12,114 nucleotides of DNA from JBBSBR01 sp038251135 (GCA_038251135.1 JBBSBR010000023.1:1-12114), one strand, 5' to 3'; shown: positions 1 to 8,397, numbered from the stretch's first letter. The notes: generated by a model from the letters alone, not told the origin. Numbers and translations: made by a program.

Positions 1-285
1 AAAGGTCTCGGCAAGCCCAGCGCGGCAACGCTCGATGATACCGGGTCGCTGGCGGCAGTGAAGACGGCGGTCTACGACTCAAAGACCGGCACGATCAGCT
101 TTAAGACGTCGACGCCGGCCAGCACGCTGGTTCTGGCTTCGGTCAAACAGGGAATACCTTGGAATTTCATAGCAATTATCTTCGTGCTGCTGATGATCGT
201 GGCGGCTGTCTTCGCACTGGTGCTTCGCCGCAACCAAAAAGCCGGTTACGATGAGTATCTCCGTTCAAAGTACTATAATTTATAA
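1..285 (+). CDS. C-terminal part of a membrane-anchored surface protein (5' end outside window)
   Basis: The reading frame is open from the first base, so this is the 3' end of a longer gene; an internal GTG at 58 is not convincing as a start because homology with the next gene runs through it. The visible 94 residues have a short extracellular segment (VYDSKTGTISFKTSTPAS), one hydrophobic helix (roughly WNFIAIIFVLLMIVAAVFALVL), a basic stop-transfer RRNQK and the tail EYLRSKYYNL. The same order occurs at the end of the downstream neighbour (ASFYDKKTNILSFTAPAG, helix, RRR, EYLRSKYYDL), so the two are tandem paralogues. By topology it is a single-pass protein with its bulk outside the cell and a short tail inside. 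Family and function are not recognised; ligand binding, adhesion or envelope structure are all possible. Confidence 0.8.
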   Translation, partial: KGLGKPSAATLDDTGSLAAVKTAVYDSKTGTISFKTSTPASTLVLASVKQGIPWNFIAIIFVLLMIVAAVFALVLRRNQKAGYDEYLRSKYYNL

Positions 286-293
286 ACATTTTG

Positions 294-302
294 TGGTATA
301 GT
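294..302 (+). promoter_or_regulatory. Possible extended -10 promoter for the second surface protein
   Basis: TGG followed by TATAGT (297-302) fits an extended -10 element just after the stop codon of the first paralogue. No good -35 box is seen, which an extended -10 can tolerate. Transcription would start near 309 and give a leader of about 33 nt. The two paralogues could also be co-transcribed. Confidence 0.4.
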
Positions 303-330
303 AGTTGATTATTATTCAGTCTGGTGAGCC

Positions 331-336
331 AGAGGA
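331..336 (+). promoter_or_regulatory. Ribosome binding site that decides the start at 342
   Basis: AGAGGA lies 5 nt before the ATG at 342. The GTG at 324, which would add six residues, has no such sequence before it, and the signal peptide is more typical when read from 342. Confidence 0.65.
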
Positions 337-341
337 CATCT

Positions 342-1433
342 ATGATCAGCTCAAATCTCCGGAGGATTACCATCCAGCTCGCCGCAGGCTTCATGCTCGT
401 TGCGGGCTCAGTCTTGCCGGCGTACGCGGCCTTACCGGGCATAGTTCTGTCCGGACGCGTCGTAAATACCAGCACCGGTAATCCGATCGCCGGAGTTCAG
501 ATACTGACATGCACTGCCAACAGCCCCGTGACCGACGCCAACGGGCACTGGCAGACATTGGTGCCTACCAATACGCTGTACTGCGCAAGGGTTGGCACGG
601 GAGTTCCCAGCGGCTTAACGGGTCCGTTGGCGACCAATATTAATCTGGAAATTAAGCAGGCCGCCTCGTATGAACACCAAGAGGCGGGAGTGAATTGCTA
701 TCATAATTCGGTATGTACGGCCGATCTGCAAATTTGGGATCGTTCATACGACGGCGGACTTGATTTTGCCTTTCGAAATGCCCCGGTTAAGTCGACGGCT
801 CCCACCCCGGTGAAGCCCGCGCCCCCTGTCCCGGCGCCCCCTGCGGCCGTTACCCCGGTTCCAACACCGACCCCGACCCCAGCACCCGCCCCATCGCCGG
901 AAGCTTCTGCGGCTCCAACTTCAGCCGTGGTGAGTTTTGCGAGCGACGACCGGATCGCGACGGTCGAAGTACCAACGAAGAACGTGCCCTCAGGTGCTGT
1001 CTGTACGGTAAACAAGACCGATTCCGCTTACACGATTTCCGGAAAGACTACGGTAGCGGGTGATTATGAGCTCAAATGTACGTCCCAAATCGGGGAGTCG
1101 GTTGATCTGACGGTAAGCAGCGTGGCATGGCAGTTTCACCTAAAGGATCTCCTGCATAACCTCTATAGCCCCCAAGCGGGGATTCATGCCGACAACTCGA
1201 CTACGGTTACGGCGAGCTTCTACGACAAAAAGACCAATATTTTGAGCTTCACCGCACCGGCCGGGGCCATTGTATTTGCAGTGGCCTCAACCCCGAGCTA
1301 TAGCTGGGTGAACATTCTCGCAGTCGTGATCGGGCTAATCTTGCTCATCGCCTTCATCCTCTTCTTCCCGCTGCGCGTTCACCGCCGGCGCAGCTACCGT
1401 GAATATCTTCGTTCGAAATACTATGATTTATAG
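342..1433 (+). CDS. Secreted single-pass surface protein with carboxypeptidase-regulatory-like domain and Pro-rich linker
   Basis: The 363-residue product has a signal peptide (residues 1-29, basic start, hydrophobic core, likely cleavage after AYA). Residues 34-85 (GRVVNTSTGNPIAGVQI, then TDANGHW) resemble the CarboxypepD_reg/CNA-B type beta-sandwich found in cell-surface proteins. Residues about 150-190 are a Pro/Ala/Thr-rich linker. A second extracellular domain (about 195-315) contains cysteines and matches the visible part of the upstream paralogue. A membrane helix (about 322-346) is followed by HRRR and the tail EYLRSKYYDL. The design is that of a stalked ectodomain fixed in the cytoplasmic membrane with a short conserved cytoplasmic tail. 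ATG 342 is chosen from its Shine-Dalgarno sequence. No catalytic motif is seen, and attachment to a host or surface is only a guess. No terminator follows before the 16S promoter 11 nt downstream. Confidence 0.8.
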   Translation: MISSNLRRITIQLAAGFMLVAGSVLPAYAALPGIVLSGRVVNTSTGNPIAGVQILTCTANSPVTDANGHWQTLVPTNTLYCARVGTGVPSGLTGPLATNINLEIKQAASYEHQEAGVNCYHNSVCTADLQIWDRSYDGGLDFAFRNAPVKSTAPTPVKPAPPVPAPPAAVTPVPTPTPTPAPAPSPEASAAPTSAVVSFASDDRIATVEVPTKNVPSGAVCTVNKTDSAYTISGKTTVAGDYELKCTSQIGESVDLTVSSVAWQFHLKDLLHNLYSPQAGIHADNSTTVTASFYDKKTNILSFTAPAGAIVFAVASTPSYSWVNILAVVIGLILLIAFILFFPLRVHRRRSYREYLRSKYYDL

Positions 1434-1444
1434 CTGAAATTCTC

Positions 1445-1474
1445 TTGACACCGGCGTATCAGATAAGGTACATT
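1445..1474 (+). promoter_or_regulatory. Probable 16S rRNA promoter
   Basis: A perfect -35 TTGACA (1445-1450) is followed after 18 nt by TACATT (1469-1474), four of six to the -10 consensus. It lies directly after the surface-protein gene and points at the 16S gene. Transcription from about 1481 would give a leader of roughly 240 nt, a normal length for rRNA. A second weaker start around 1549-1576 (TTTTGA, 16 nt, TGTAAT) is possible. Confidence 0.55.
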
Positions 1475-1480
1475 GATTGA

Positions 1481-1718
1481 GTCTTGAAAAGGTTCTGAAG
1501 TTATAGCAAGCCTCTGGCTGGCTATTTATTTTGTCCTTAGTGAGTGTTTTTTGAAAGTTATATTGTGCAGTGTAATGAAAGTCTGTTTTTTCCGTCAGTG
1601 GGAAGCAGACGAATGACATTCATTGACCTTCCCCGGTCAGTGAATACAAAATATCTTTGAGCGATTTACCAGCTCAAACAACCCAAGTCTCCTGTGGACG
1701 TTTACGTTCATGCGAGCA
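1481..1718 (+). other. Structured 5' leader of the 16S transcript
   Basis: This stretch has no credible protein gene. It holds a series of stem-loops: 1504-1524 (terminator-like, listed separately), 1581-1610 (GTCTG with CAGAC, inner TT/CC pairs), 1619-1644 (10 bp with one G-U, loop TTCCCC) and 1656-1678 (TTTGAGC with GCTCAAA). The TCTTTGA at 1654-1660 is loosely like an rRNA boxA antitermination site. GCGAGCA at 1712-1718, next to the 16S 5' end, can pair with TGCTCGC at 3316-3322 in the trailer. This is the only leader-trailer match I found, much shorter than a usual RNase III processing stalk. Confidence 0.5.
1504..1533 (+). terminator. Terminator-like hairpin inside the 16S leader
   Basis: TAGCAAGCC (1504-1512) and GGCTGGCTA (1516-1524) form a 9-bp stem with one A-G mismatch and a TCT loop, followed by TTTATTTTG. 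It could end transcripts from the upstream surface-protein gene, or act as an attenuator that rRNA antitermination overrides. Three loop bases and an interrupted T tract make it a modest terminator. Confidence 0.4.
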
Positions 1719-3242
<1,524 letters not shown>

Positions 3243-3397
3243 CTAGGGAGATACAGTCTAGCAATAGACTCCGGAGCCTAGTTCGCTCCGGCCAGCACAG
3301 TCCCTTCGGTTGATCTGCTCGCTTGCGAGATGTGATCTCGAATACTTTCTGCGGTACTTCTAGGTCGGCATTACGCTGCACGATAGAGCTTTCAAAC
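3243..3397 (+). other. Short structured 3' trailer of the 16S transcript
   Basis: Between the mature 16S end and the terminator lie three compact hairpins: AGTCTA-GCAA-TAGACT (3255-3270, a GNRA tetraloop), CCGGAGC with GCTCCGG (3271-3291, loop CTAGTTC) and CTCGC-TT-GCGAG (3318-3329). No tRNA or start of a 23S is present. The trailer takes the place of the usual 16S-23S spacer; one arm may take part in 16S end processing. Confidence 0.5.
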
Positions 3398-3424
3398 AAA
3401 AGCAGCCCTTTGGGGCTGCTTTTT
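3398..3424 (+). terminator. Intrinsic terminator of the 16S unit
   Basis: AGCAGCCC (3401-3408) pairs perfectly with GGGCTGCT (3413-3420) across the loop TTTG, preceded by AAA and followed by TTTT. The flanking A and T runs extend the stem to about 11 bp and make it able to work in both directions. It shows that the 16S transcript ends about 180 nt after the gene. Confidence 0.85.
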
Positions 3425-3435
3425 GGTGGAGGGAT

Positions 3436-3479
3436 TTACTTATAACAGTAGTTTTAGCTACGCATAGGTAAATAAGTAA
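3436..3479. repeat. Small AT-rich inverted repeat before the phosphatase-like gene
   Basis: TTACTTAT (3436-3443) and ATAAGTAA (3472-3479) are perfect inverted copies; nested inside are GTAG (3448-3451) and CTAC (3458-3461). It lies between the 16S terminator and the next promoter, about 25 nt before its -35 box, so it could be an operator or chance symmetry in AT-rich DNA. Confidence 0.3.
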
Positions 3480-3504
3480 GTATCACGAACCGGGTCATCA
3501 ACAA

Positions 3505-3533
3505 TTGACAAAATTTACTAAAACCAGCATAAT
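3505..3533 (+). promoter_or_regulatory. Strong sigma-70-type promoter
   Basis: TTGACA (3505-3510), a 17-nt spacer and CATAAT (3528-3533): a perfect -35, ideal spacing and a five-of-six -10. Transcription from about 3540 gives a leader of about 27 nt with AAGGA (3556-3560) 6 nt before ATG 3567. The gene therefore has its own promoter independent of 16S. Confidence 0.75.
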
Positions 3534-3566
3534 GTACAAATCTAATCCCCGACCGAAGGAATTACC

Positions 3567-4106
3567 ATGGGTATCCGCCAGCTCTTCGGGGTCAGGAAGC
3601 ACCCCCGTACCGTCAAACCTGAGCAGCGTTCCTACGAGTTTGACGTCTACTTTGTGCGCGCCGGCGAGCTTGGCGCCGATGAGTATGGCCGCCCCGGCCT
3701 GTCTGAGTTCGGCGCCCTTCAAGCGTTTGATTTGGCCAAGTCTATCAAAGCCGCGCACTCCGATACGACCATTGAGGTACTTGAAGCTTACGACCCTCGG
3801 ATTTTTTCGGGGCGTCAGACGCTTATGGCCGGCCTGATCGCTAACGACCTCGGGACGGAAGCCAAGCGGTTTCCATGGCATGAACTGAGCCTGTTTAACA
3901 TGGCTCACGGCTGGGACGACAAGCACTTGTTCTTGGATCGGCTGCGCGCCTGCGCTGAGACCAATGGCACCAACGTGTTTATTGTGGTCGCCATGCAGCC
4001 GACGATCGAGAGTATCTTCGCTGGCCGCTATATAGGCGAAGGCACGGCGCACCACCTGTCGATTGTGAGCAAGGACATGTTCCATTCCAGCGTCACCATC
4101 GTGTGA
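3567..4106 (+). CDS. Histidine phosphatase-like protein lacking both catalytic histidines
   Basis: The 179-residue product follows the outline of the SixA/phosphoglycerate-mutase-like histidine phosphatase fold. DVYFVRAGE (26-34) stands where active members have an RHG(E) motif, LSEFGALQAFDLAKSI (45-60) matches the usual LTERGxxQAxxLA helix, SGRQT (81-85) matches the S-R-QT region, and NVFIVVAMQPTIESI (136-150) matches the second V-x-H-xPxxE block. The phospho-accepting His is Ala32, and the second His is replaced by Met143. By family knowledge it should not carry out the phosphohistidine mechanism, so it may bind a phosphorylated ligand or protein or act as a scaffold. It has no signal peptide and is probably cytoplasmic. 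Start ATG 3567 has a good Shine-Dalgarno sequence. The fold assignment is an inference from motif order; the gene looks intact and well expressed. Confidence 0.75.
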   Translation: MGIRQLFGVRKHPRTVKPEQRSYEFDVYFVRAGELGADEYGRPGLSEFGALQAFDLAKSIKAAHSDTTIEVLEAYDPRIFSGRQTLMAGLIANDLGTEAKRFPWHELSLFNMAHGWDDKHLFLDRLRACAETNGTNVFIVVAMQPTIESIFAGRYIGEGTAHHLSIVSKDMFHSSVTIV

Positions 4107-4112
4107 CCCAAA

Positions 4113-4146
4113 AGCCCCCACCTCTGATGATTCTAAGGCGGGGGCT
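4113..4146. terminator. Shared terminator between convergent genes
   Basis: AGCCCCCACC (4113-4122) and GGCGGGGGCT (4137-4146) form a 10-bp GC-rich stem with one mismatch and a 14-nt loop. On the minus strand it is followed by TTTT, so it best serves the minus-strand Nudix-fusion gene ending at 4174, while its position 6 nt after the stop at 4106 lets it also insulate the plus-strand gene. Confidence 0.65.
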
Positions 4147-4173
4147 AACTATGTCTTTGGACGATTTTATTAA

Positions 4174-5100
4174 TTATTCCGACGGTTTGAGGCGGGTGTA
4201 GAGATTCAGAGTGTGGCGAGCATTGGGCTCGATGGGGAGCTCAGCCAGCGCCTGGCGGGCAGTGAGCCAGATGTAGTCTTGGGCCTCTTCGTTGAGGGTA
4301 ACCTTCTTAGACGGAACGATGGCCGTATAGTCGGCAAAGATATGATTTATGTGCGATTTGAAGTAGCCCGAGTCACGGATCTGGTCGAAGGTGGTCAGAT
4401 GTGAGCCAACCTTGGCGCGGAGGCCCGTCTCTTCACGGATGCCGCGCGTGAGGGTGTCGTGCAGGCGCTCGCCGCGATGAACCTTCTCGCCGATCATGCT
4501 GTAGCGCCCTCCCCACTTGTGGGTCTTTACGAAGAGAAGTTCCTTTTCGGCCAAAGGCGATTCATGTTCAATGATGGCACCGACGGCGACGATGGATCCG
4601 GGAACTAATAATCGCTCGAGCAGCCGGTGAATGAGGTAGTTATCTTTGGTTGTAGGTAGCGATGAAGGTAGAGAATTATAAGTGAGAATATAGTCTGCGA
4701 GTTGCCTGGGGGACCAAACCGCGTTCTGGCCGATGTAGGCAGGGTGGTCGCTTGGAGCCTTCGTAAAATAGGTACTGACCCCTGTCAGTTGGGCTATTCC
4801 GAGTTCATAAGCAGTACTTGGGCCGACGTAACCACCAGGATTTACGAAGTAGCTGAAGCCGTTTACTCCGAGATTCTTGAGGTTAAGCAGGTAGCGCAGC
4901 TCTACCTGGCGCGGATCAATACCTTCCTCGCCCTCAAGAACGGCAAAACCGTCGGTAAATCCGATAATATCGGTGGCATCAGGCGCCAGAACGGTAAAAC
5001 CAGCCTTGGTAAAGATGGCGTGTGCCTCGAGAATGGCATCAAAATGGCGCTGAAAGCTTCCGTGCAGAACCACGCGTACGTCGCCGGGTGAATTAATCAT
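4174..5100 (-). CDS. Fusion protein: nucleoside 2-deoxyribosyltransferase-like domain plus Nudix hydrolase
   Basis: The 308-residue protein has two domains. Residues 8-112 (VVLHGSFQRH start, then YFVNPGGYVGPSTAYELGIAQ at 84-104) resemble the nucleoside 2-deoxyribosyltransferase-like fold, with Glu99 in the place of the usual catalytic Glu. Residues about 168-300 are a Nudix domain: box GEKVHRGE (204-211), then R219-G-I-R-E-E-T-G-L227. Glu223/Glu224 and Glu211 keep the metal-binding pattern, but the first Glu of REUXEEXGU is Gly220 and a box glycine is Glu205, so the box is slightly off consensus. The pairing suggests salvage or clean-up of nucleotides (base exchange or release plus pyrophosphate hydrolysis); the substrate cannot be told. 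It is cytoplasmic. The gene lies 95 nt after the histidine kinase with no clear terminator between, so read-through is possible. ATG 5100 has only a weak Shine-Dalgarno. Confidence 0.8.
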   Translation of the reverse strand: MINSPGDVRVVLHGSFQRHFDAILEAHAIFTKAGFTVLAPDATDIIGFTDGFAVLEGEEGIDPRQVELRYLLNLKNLGVNGFSYFVNPGGYVGPSTAYELGIAQLTGVSTYFTKAPSDHPAYIGQNAVWSPRQLADYILTYNSLPSSLPTTKDNYLIHRLLERLLVPGSIVAVGAIIEHESPLAEKELLFVKTHKWGGRYSMIGEKVHRGERLHDTLTRGIREETGLRAKVGSHLTTFDQIRDSGYFKSHINHIFADYTAIVPSKKVTLNEEAQDYIWLTARQALAELPIEPNARHTLNLYTRLKPSE

Positions 5101-5195
5101 ACTAACTACTCTATATCAGTAGCTGGCGAGAAACAAAATCGTTGTCATGAAAGCAATAATAAGGAAATGTCTGAATATCCCGCCCGTTCCAGGCT

Positions 5196-6620
5196 TTAGG
5201 CAGCAGCCGGTTTCAGTGGTGGAAGCGTAATGGTGAAAGTCGAGCCCATACCGGGAGTACTTTGGGCGGCAACGTGCCCGCCCTGAGACTCTACCAGCAG
5301 CTTGGTCGCGTACAGACCGATTCCGGTACCCTCAAAGTTGTACTCGAGGGTGCTAGTGCCGCGGTGGAATTTTGTGAAAAGCTTGTCCATTTCTTCGGCC
5401 GCGATCCCGACGCCGGTGTCTGAAACCGTAAATGTATATTTGTCATCCTTGAGCTCAAATTTGACAGTTGCCGTACCGCCTTCCGGGGTGAACTTGACGG
5501 CGTTGGCAATAACGTTCGACAAAGCGTTTCGGGCGTGCCACAGGGACAGCCGGACCGATGAATCGGCTGCGGGGAGATCCCAGCGAAGTTTTATTTTTTT
5601 CTGGTCGGCCACAAGCGTAAAGTTTTCGCGCAGGGGATTGATTATGTCGCTGAGCTTCGATGTGGTCGTGGTAACGGGGTGGGTGTTGCCGGCCTCGATG
5701 GTCGAGATGGTAAGCATATCCTCGCTGAACGACTCCAGGCTCAAGGCACCCGTTTCTACGGCGGAGACCATCTGCCGTGCCTCATCGGTCAGCTCGGAAC
5801 TGCGTAGCGCATCCAGATAGCCCTTAATGATAGTCAGGGGTGTCCTCAGGTTATGTGAGGCAATCATAATGAACTCGTTTTTGAGCCGGTCGACTTCCTG
5901 AAGCTTTTGGATGTCGCCTTTGAGGGTGTCGGCCATTTGGTTTACCGAGCGGGCCAGATCGCCAATTTCATCATTGCGATCCACGGCAATTTGCTGGCTA
6001 TAATCTCCCCGACCCACGATGGCCGCCAGCCGGCTGACGTGCTCCATGGGCCACAGGAAGAGGGTATTTATGAGCTCGTAAGTCACGAAAGCGCTGACGA
6101 GCAGACCGATCATGGCGAAGATTAAGATCGTCAGGGCATCGCGGCTGGCCGAAGCTTCAAGCTCGCTGGTTGAAAAGTCGTAAACGACGGCAAATTTGTG
6201 CTGTCCATAAGTGTCGACATAAGGCTCAACGATGCGGGTATAAACCCCGGCGGAGTTGGTCACAAACACCGGGTCGAAAGAGCCCACTACATTGGCGGTT
6301 AAGTCCGTGCCTTGGCCCTTAACCGCGAACAGCGTCTTGCCGTCCAATCCGATGACGGCAATATTTGTAATATTGGCATCGAGATCGGTGAACTTCTGCG
6401 TCTCTTGTTTGACCCTCAGGCCGCCTGCTGTCTGGTAGGTATCATAAGCATCCCCGATCGGACGGGTCGCCAGCTCCGCAAAGGCTTTTGAGCTGCTGTT
6501 GAGGCCGCGTTCGAGAGTCAACCGTTCATTTCGTATGAGGAAGTACGAGATTGTAGCGAACAGCACCAGCAGAACAAGACTGATAACGATTATAAATCGC
6601 GCGCGAAGTCCGATTCGCAT
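5196..6620 (-). CDS. Membrane sensor histidine kinase (HAMP)
   Basis: The 474-residue protein has the classic layout: TM1 (about 8-30), an extracytoplasmic sensor region (31-160; VIGLDGKTLFAV and VYTRIVEPY suggest a Cache/PAS-like double-barrel), TM2 (161-181), HAMP linker (about 182-235), dimerisation and phosphoacceptor helix FIMIASHNLRTPLT with His256, then an ATPase domain with N-box SNVIANAVKFT (368-378), G1 SDTGVGI (400-406), F-box LFTKF (414-418) and G2 GTGIGL (431-436). All catalytic motifs look intact; the H-box carries SHN where SHE is common. It autophosphorylates on ATP and passes phosphate to a response regulator, but no regulator gene is in the window. It begins 3 nt after the solute-binding protein stop (TAA CCC ATG), implying one mRNA and coupled translation. 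Confidence 0.95.
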   Translation of the reverse strand: MRIGLRARFIIVISLVLLVLFATISYFLIRNERLTLERGLNSSSKAFAELATRPIGDAYDTYQTAGGLRVKQETQKFTDLDANITNIAVIGLDGKTLFAVKGQGTDLTANVVGSFDPVFVTNSAGVYTRIVEPYVDTYGQHKFAVVYDFSTSELEASASRDALTILIFAMIGLLVSAFVTYELINTLFLWPMEHVSRLAAIVGRGDYSQQIAVDRNDEIGDLARSVNQMADTLKGDIQKLQEVDRLKNEFIMIASHNLRTPLTIIKGYLDALRSSELTDEARQMVSAVETGALSLESFSEDMLTISTIEAGNTHPVTTTTSKLSDIINPLRENFTLVADQKKIKLRWDLPAADSSVRLSLWHARNALSNVIANAVKFTPEGGTATVKFELKDDKYTFTVSDTGVGIAAEEMDKLFTKFHRGTSTLEYNFEGTGIGLYATKLLVESQGGHVAAQSTPGMGSTFTITLPPLKPAAA

Positions 6621-6623
6621 GGG

Positions 6624-8357
6624 TTACTCGGAGTAGACTTTCCAGAAATAACTGCCGATTTGAATCGAGGTCTGCGTATCCTGAAGGATATGGATGCCGG
6701 GTGCCACATACAGGGTAGTGTTGGGGGTCGTGAAGAGCGGCAAATCAGCTTGATCGTCGGTTGCCAGCTTCGTTATTTGCTGAAGTAATTTTACGCGCGC
6801 AGCCGCGTCGATGGTCTGATCGGCCTGCTTCTTGAGGGCATCAACCTGGGCGTTTGAATAATTGGCCGAATCGAAGTAGCCGGCGTCGTTCAGGACGTCC
6901 GTAGCATCGAGCAGAGTCGTATTCACGCTGTTGAAATACATATCGGTTCCGCCGCCGATTGCCTTGTGGATCAGCGTGGCTTGGTCGCTCTCAGGGTCCA
7001 ATTTCAAGGTGACGCCAACGGCTGCATACTCTTTCTGGAGTTCTTGTGCCAATTTTTGATTGCTCGGGAAGTAGGTGAAGGTAAGTGTAAATCCCTTGGT
7101 GTAACCAGCGGCGACGAGAGCCGCCTTCGCAGCGGTTGGGTTGTAACCCAGAGCCGCAATGCCCGGGTTGTAGCCGGGGATTCCCGGCGAAACCATTTGG
7201 TTGGCGACGGTTGTGCCGATGCCCTTAACCTGGAGGAGCGTCTGTTTGTCGGTAGCCTGAGCCAAAGCCTGGCGAACGGCTAACTTGCCCAAGGGAGAGC
7301 CCTTACGCAGGGTATTGAAAGCAACGTGGTAGGTGCCGTTCGCGTAAACCGGTTCCGCTTTGTAGGTGCCAGCCTCGGCCGGGGTAAACTGGGTATAAGA
7401 GTCGACCGCGTCGGCCGTCTTGTTGGCAATTGAGGCTTTGGCTGAAGTTTCGTCAACCGCCTGGGTGATTTCAACGGATCGGGTGTATACATGGCCGCCC
7501 CAGTAACCGTCGACAGCCGTCAGCTTAACCAGATTCTTGGTGTTGGTACTGATCGTATACGGACCGGTACCGGTAGAGGGGTCACCCGTTTTGTTGGCGG
7601 CGGTGTCCCAAATGTAGAGCTGCGCCAATTTGTTGATCAGGATTGGGTCAGGACTGACGGTCGTAATTTTGACGGTATTGGCATCGACCGCTTCAACCGA
7701 CTTGATGGTCGTCGCGAGCTGTTGACCGGCGCTATAATTTTGGCTTTGGTCAAGGCTGGCTTTGACTTGTGTCGCGGTGAGAGTGTTTCCGTCGTGAAAC
7801 TTGACGTCTGGGCGCAGTTTGAATATCCAGGTATTGTTATCCGGGTTAGTCCAGCTGACCGCCAGCCGGGGAACGATCCTTGTTTGTTGCTCGACCCCGG
7901 TCAGACCTTCAAATACCTGCTGATTGATTAATGTTTCCGTGTCATCGGATTGGGTGTTGGGATATACCGTATTGGCCAAGGGCCCCTCGATTACTACTCG
8001 AAGATTCGCAATGTCTTGCTTACTGGTCGTACTCGCCGTGCTGCCCGCGGGCTTGCTGTAGCGGTTTACCACAAATAAGGCCGCACCGATCAGGACCAGC
8101 AGGAGTACCGCGACCACCACATCGAGAGTGTACTTACGCTTAGGCGGTACAGCTGCCGACCCGCCGTTGGCACTGGTTTGCGTGGCTGCGGGTTCTGCAA
8201 TGGAGTGCTCGGAAACGGCGGGGGTTCCGGTCGGCTCAGCCGGTGCAATTACGGTCGGCGGAGCGGGATCGGGCGGGGAACTGACTTGCTCTGCCGGAAC
8301 GGCATCAGCCGGTTGGTCGGATAGTGTCTGATCTTGATTATTCAGTGAAGAATCCAT
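6624..8357 (-). CDS. Membrane-anchored family 5 (peptide-type) extracellular solute-binding protein
   Basis: The 577-residue protein has a cytoplasmic Pro/Ala/Ser-rich N-terminus (1-70), KRK, one signal-anchor helix (about 79-98) and a large extracytoplasmic domain of the SBP_bac_5 (OppA/DppA/NikA) family. Diagnostic stretches are NTQSDDTETLINQQVFEGL (134-152), NNTWIFKLRPDVKFHDG (174-190, the usual WTFxLRxGVKFHDG), TGTGPYTI (262-269) and YHVAFNTLRKGSPL later on. The helix has no lipobox Cys, so the protein is held by an uncleaved N-terminal anchor and not a lipid. Family members bind peptides, nickel or other small ligands and normally pass them to an ABC importer. No permease or ATPase gene is nearby; the next gene is a sensor kinase 3 nt away. 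It may serve a distant transporter or act as a ligand receptor for the kinase. ATG 8357 has a weak Shine-Dalgarno and a leader likely under 15 nt. Confidence 0.9.
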   Translation of the reverse strand: MDSSLNNQDQTLSDQPADAVPAEQVSSPPDPAPPTVIAPAEPTGTPAVSEHSIAEPAATQTSANGGSAAVPPKRKYTLDVVVAVLLLVLIGAALFVVNRYSKPAGSTASTTSKQDIANLRVVIEGPLANTVYPNTQSDDTETLINQQVFEGLTGVEQQTRIVPRLAVSWTNPDNNTWIFKLRPDVKFHDGNTLTATQVKASLDQSQNYSAGQQLATTIKSVEAVDANTVKITTVSPDPILINKLAQLYIWDTAANKTGDPSTGTGPYTISTNTKNLVKLTAVDGYWGGHVYTRSVEITQAVDETSAKASIANKTADAVDSYTQFTPAEAGTYKAEPVYANGTYHVAFNTLRKGSPLGKLAVRQALAQATDKQTLLQVKGIGTTVANQMVSPGIPGYNPGIAALGYNPTAAKAALVAAGYTKGFTLTFTYFPSNQKLAQELQKEYAAVGVTLKLDPESDQATLIHKAIGGGTDMYFNSVNTTLLDATDVLNDAGYFDSANYSNAQVDALKKQADQTIDAAARVKLLQQITKLATDDQADLPLFTTPNTTLYVAPGIHILQDTQTSIQIGSYFWKVYSE

Positions 8358-8370
8358 AGGTAGTCGCGCC

Positions 8371-8397
8371 TTTATAATACTTATGCTTTATTGTAAA
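8371..8397 (-). promoter_or_regulatory. Possible promoter of the solute-binding protein / kinase operon
   Basis: Read on the minus strand, TTTACA (8397-8392) is followed after 15 nt by TATAAA (8376-8371); an overlapping TATTAT (8379-8374) is the other -10 candidate. The spacer is short, and the predicted transcript starts only about 7-10 nt before ATG 8357, so the mRNA would be nearly leaderless. The elements overlap the inverted repeat at 8375-8409. Confidence 0.4.

Noticed and set aside
324..341. GTG 324 as start of the second surface protein
   Set aside because: ATG 342 has AGAGGA 5 nt upstream and yields a normal signal peptide; GTG 324 has no ribosome binding site.
701..1015. Gly/Ala-rich minus-strand open frame of 104 codons
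   Set aside because: It is the antisense of the Pro/Thr/Ala-rich linker of the surface protein; the low-complexity sequence keeps the opposite strand free of stops, and there is no start signal.
3243..3400. Possible tRNA or other RNA gene in the 16S trailer
   Set aside because: Three hairpins are present, but no cloverleaf, T-loop motif or CCA end could be drawn; it is described as trailer only.
3498..4121. 207-codon minus-strand frame opposite the phosphatase-like gene
   Set aside because: The plus-strand gene has a clear promoter, Shine-Dalgarno and family motifs; the antisense frame has none and crosses that promoter and the edge of the terminator stem at 4113.
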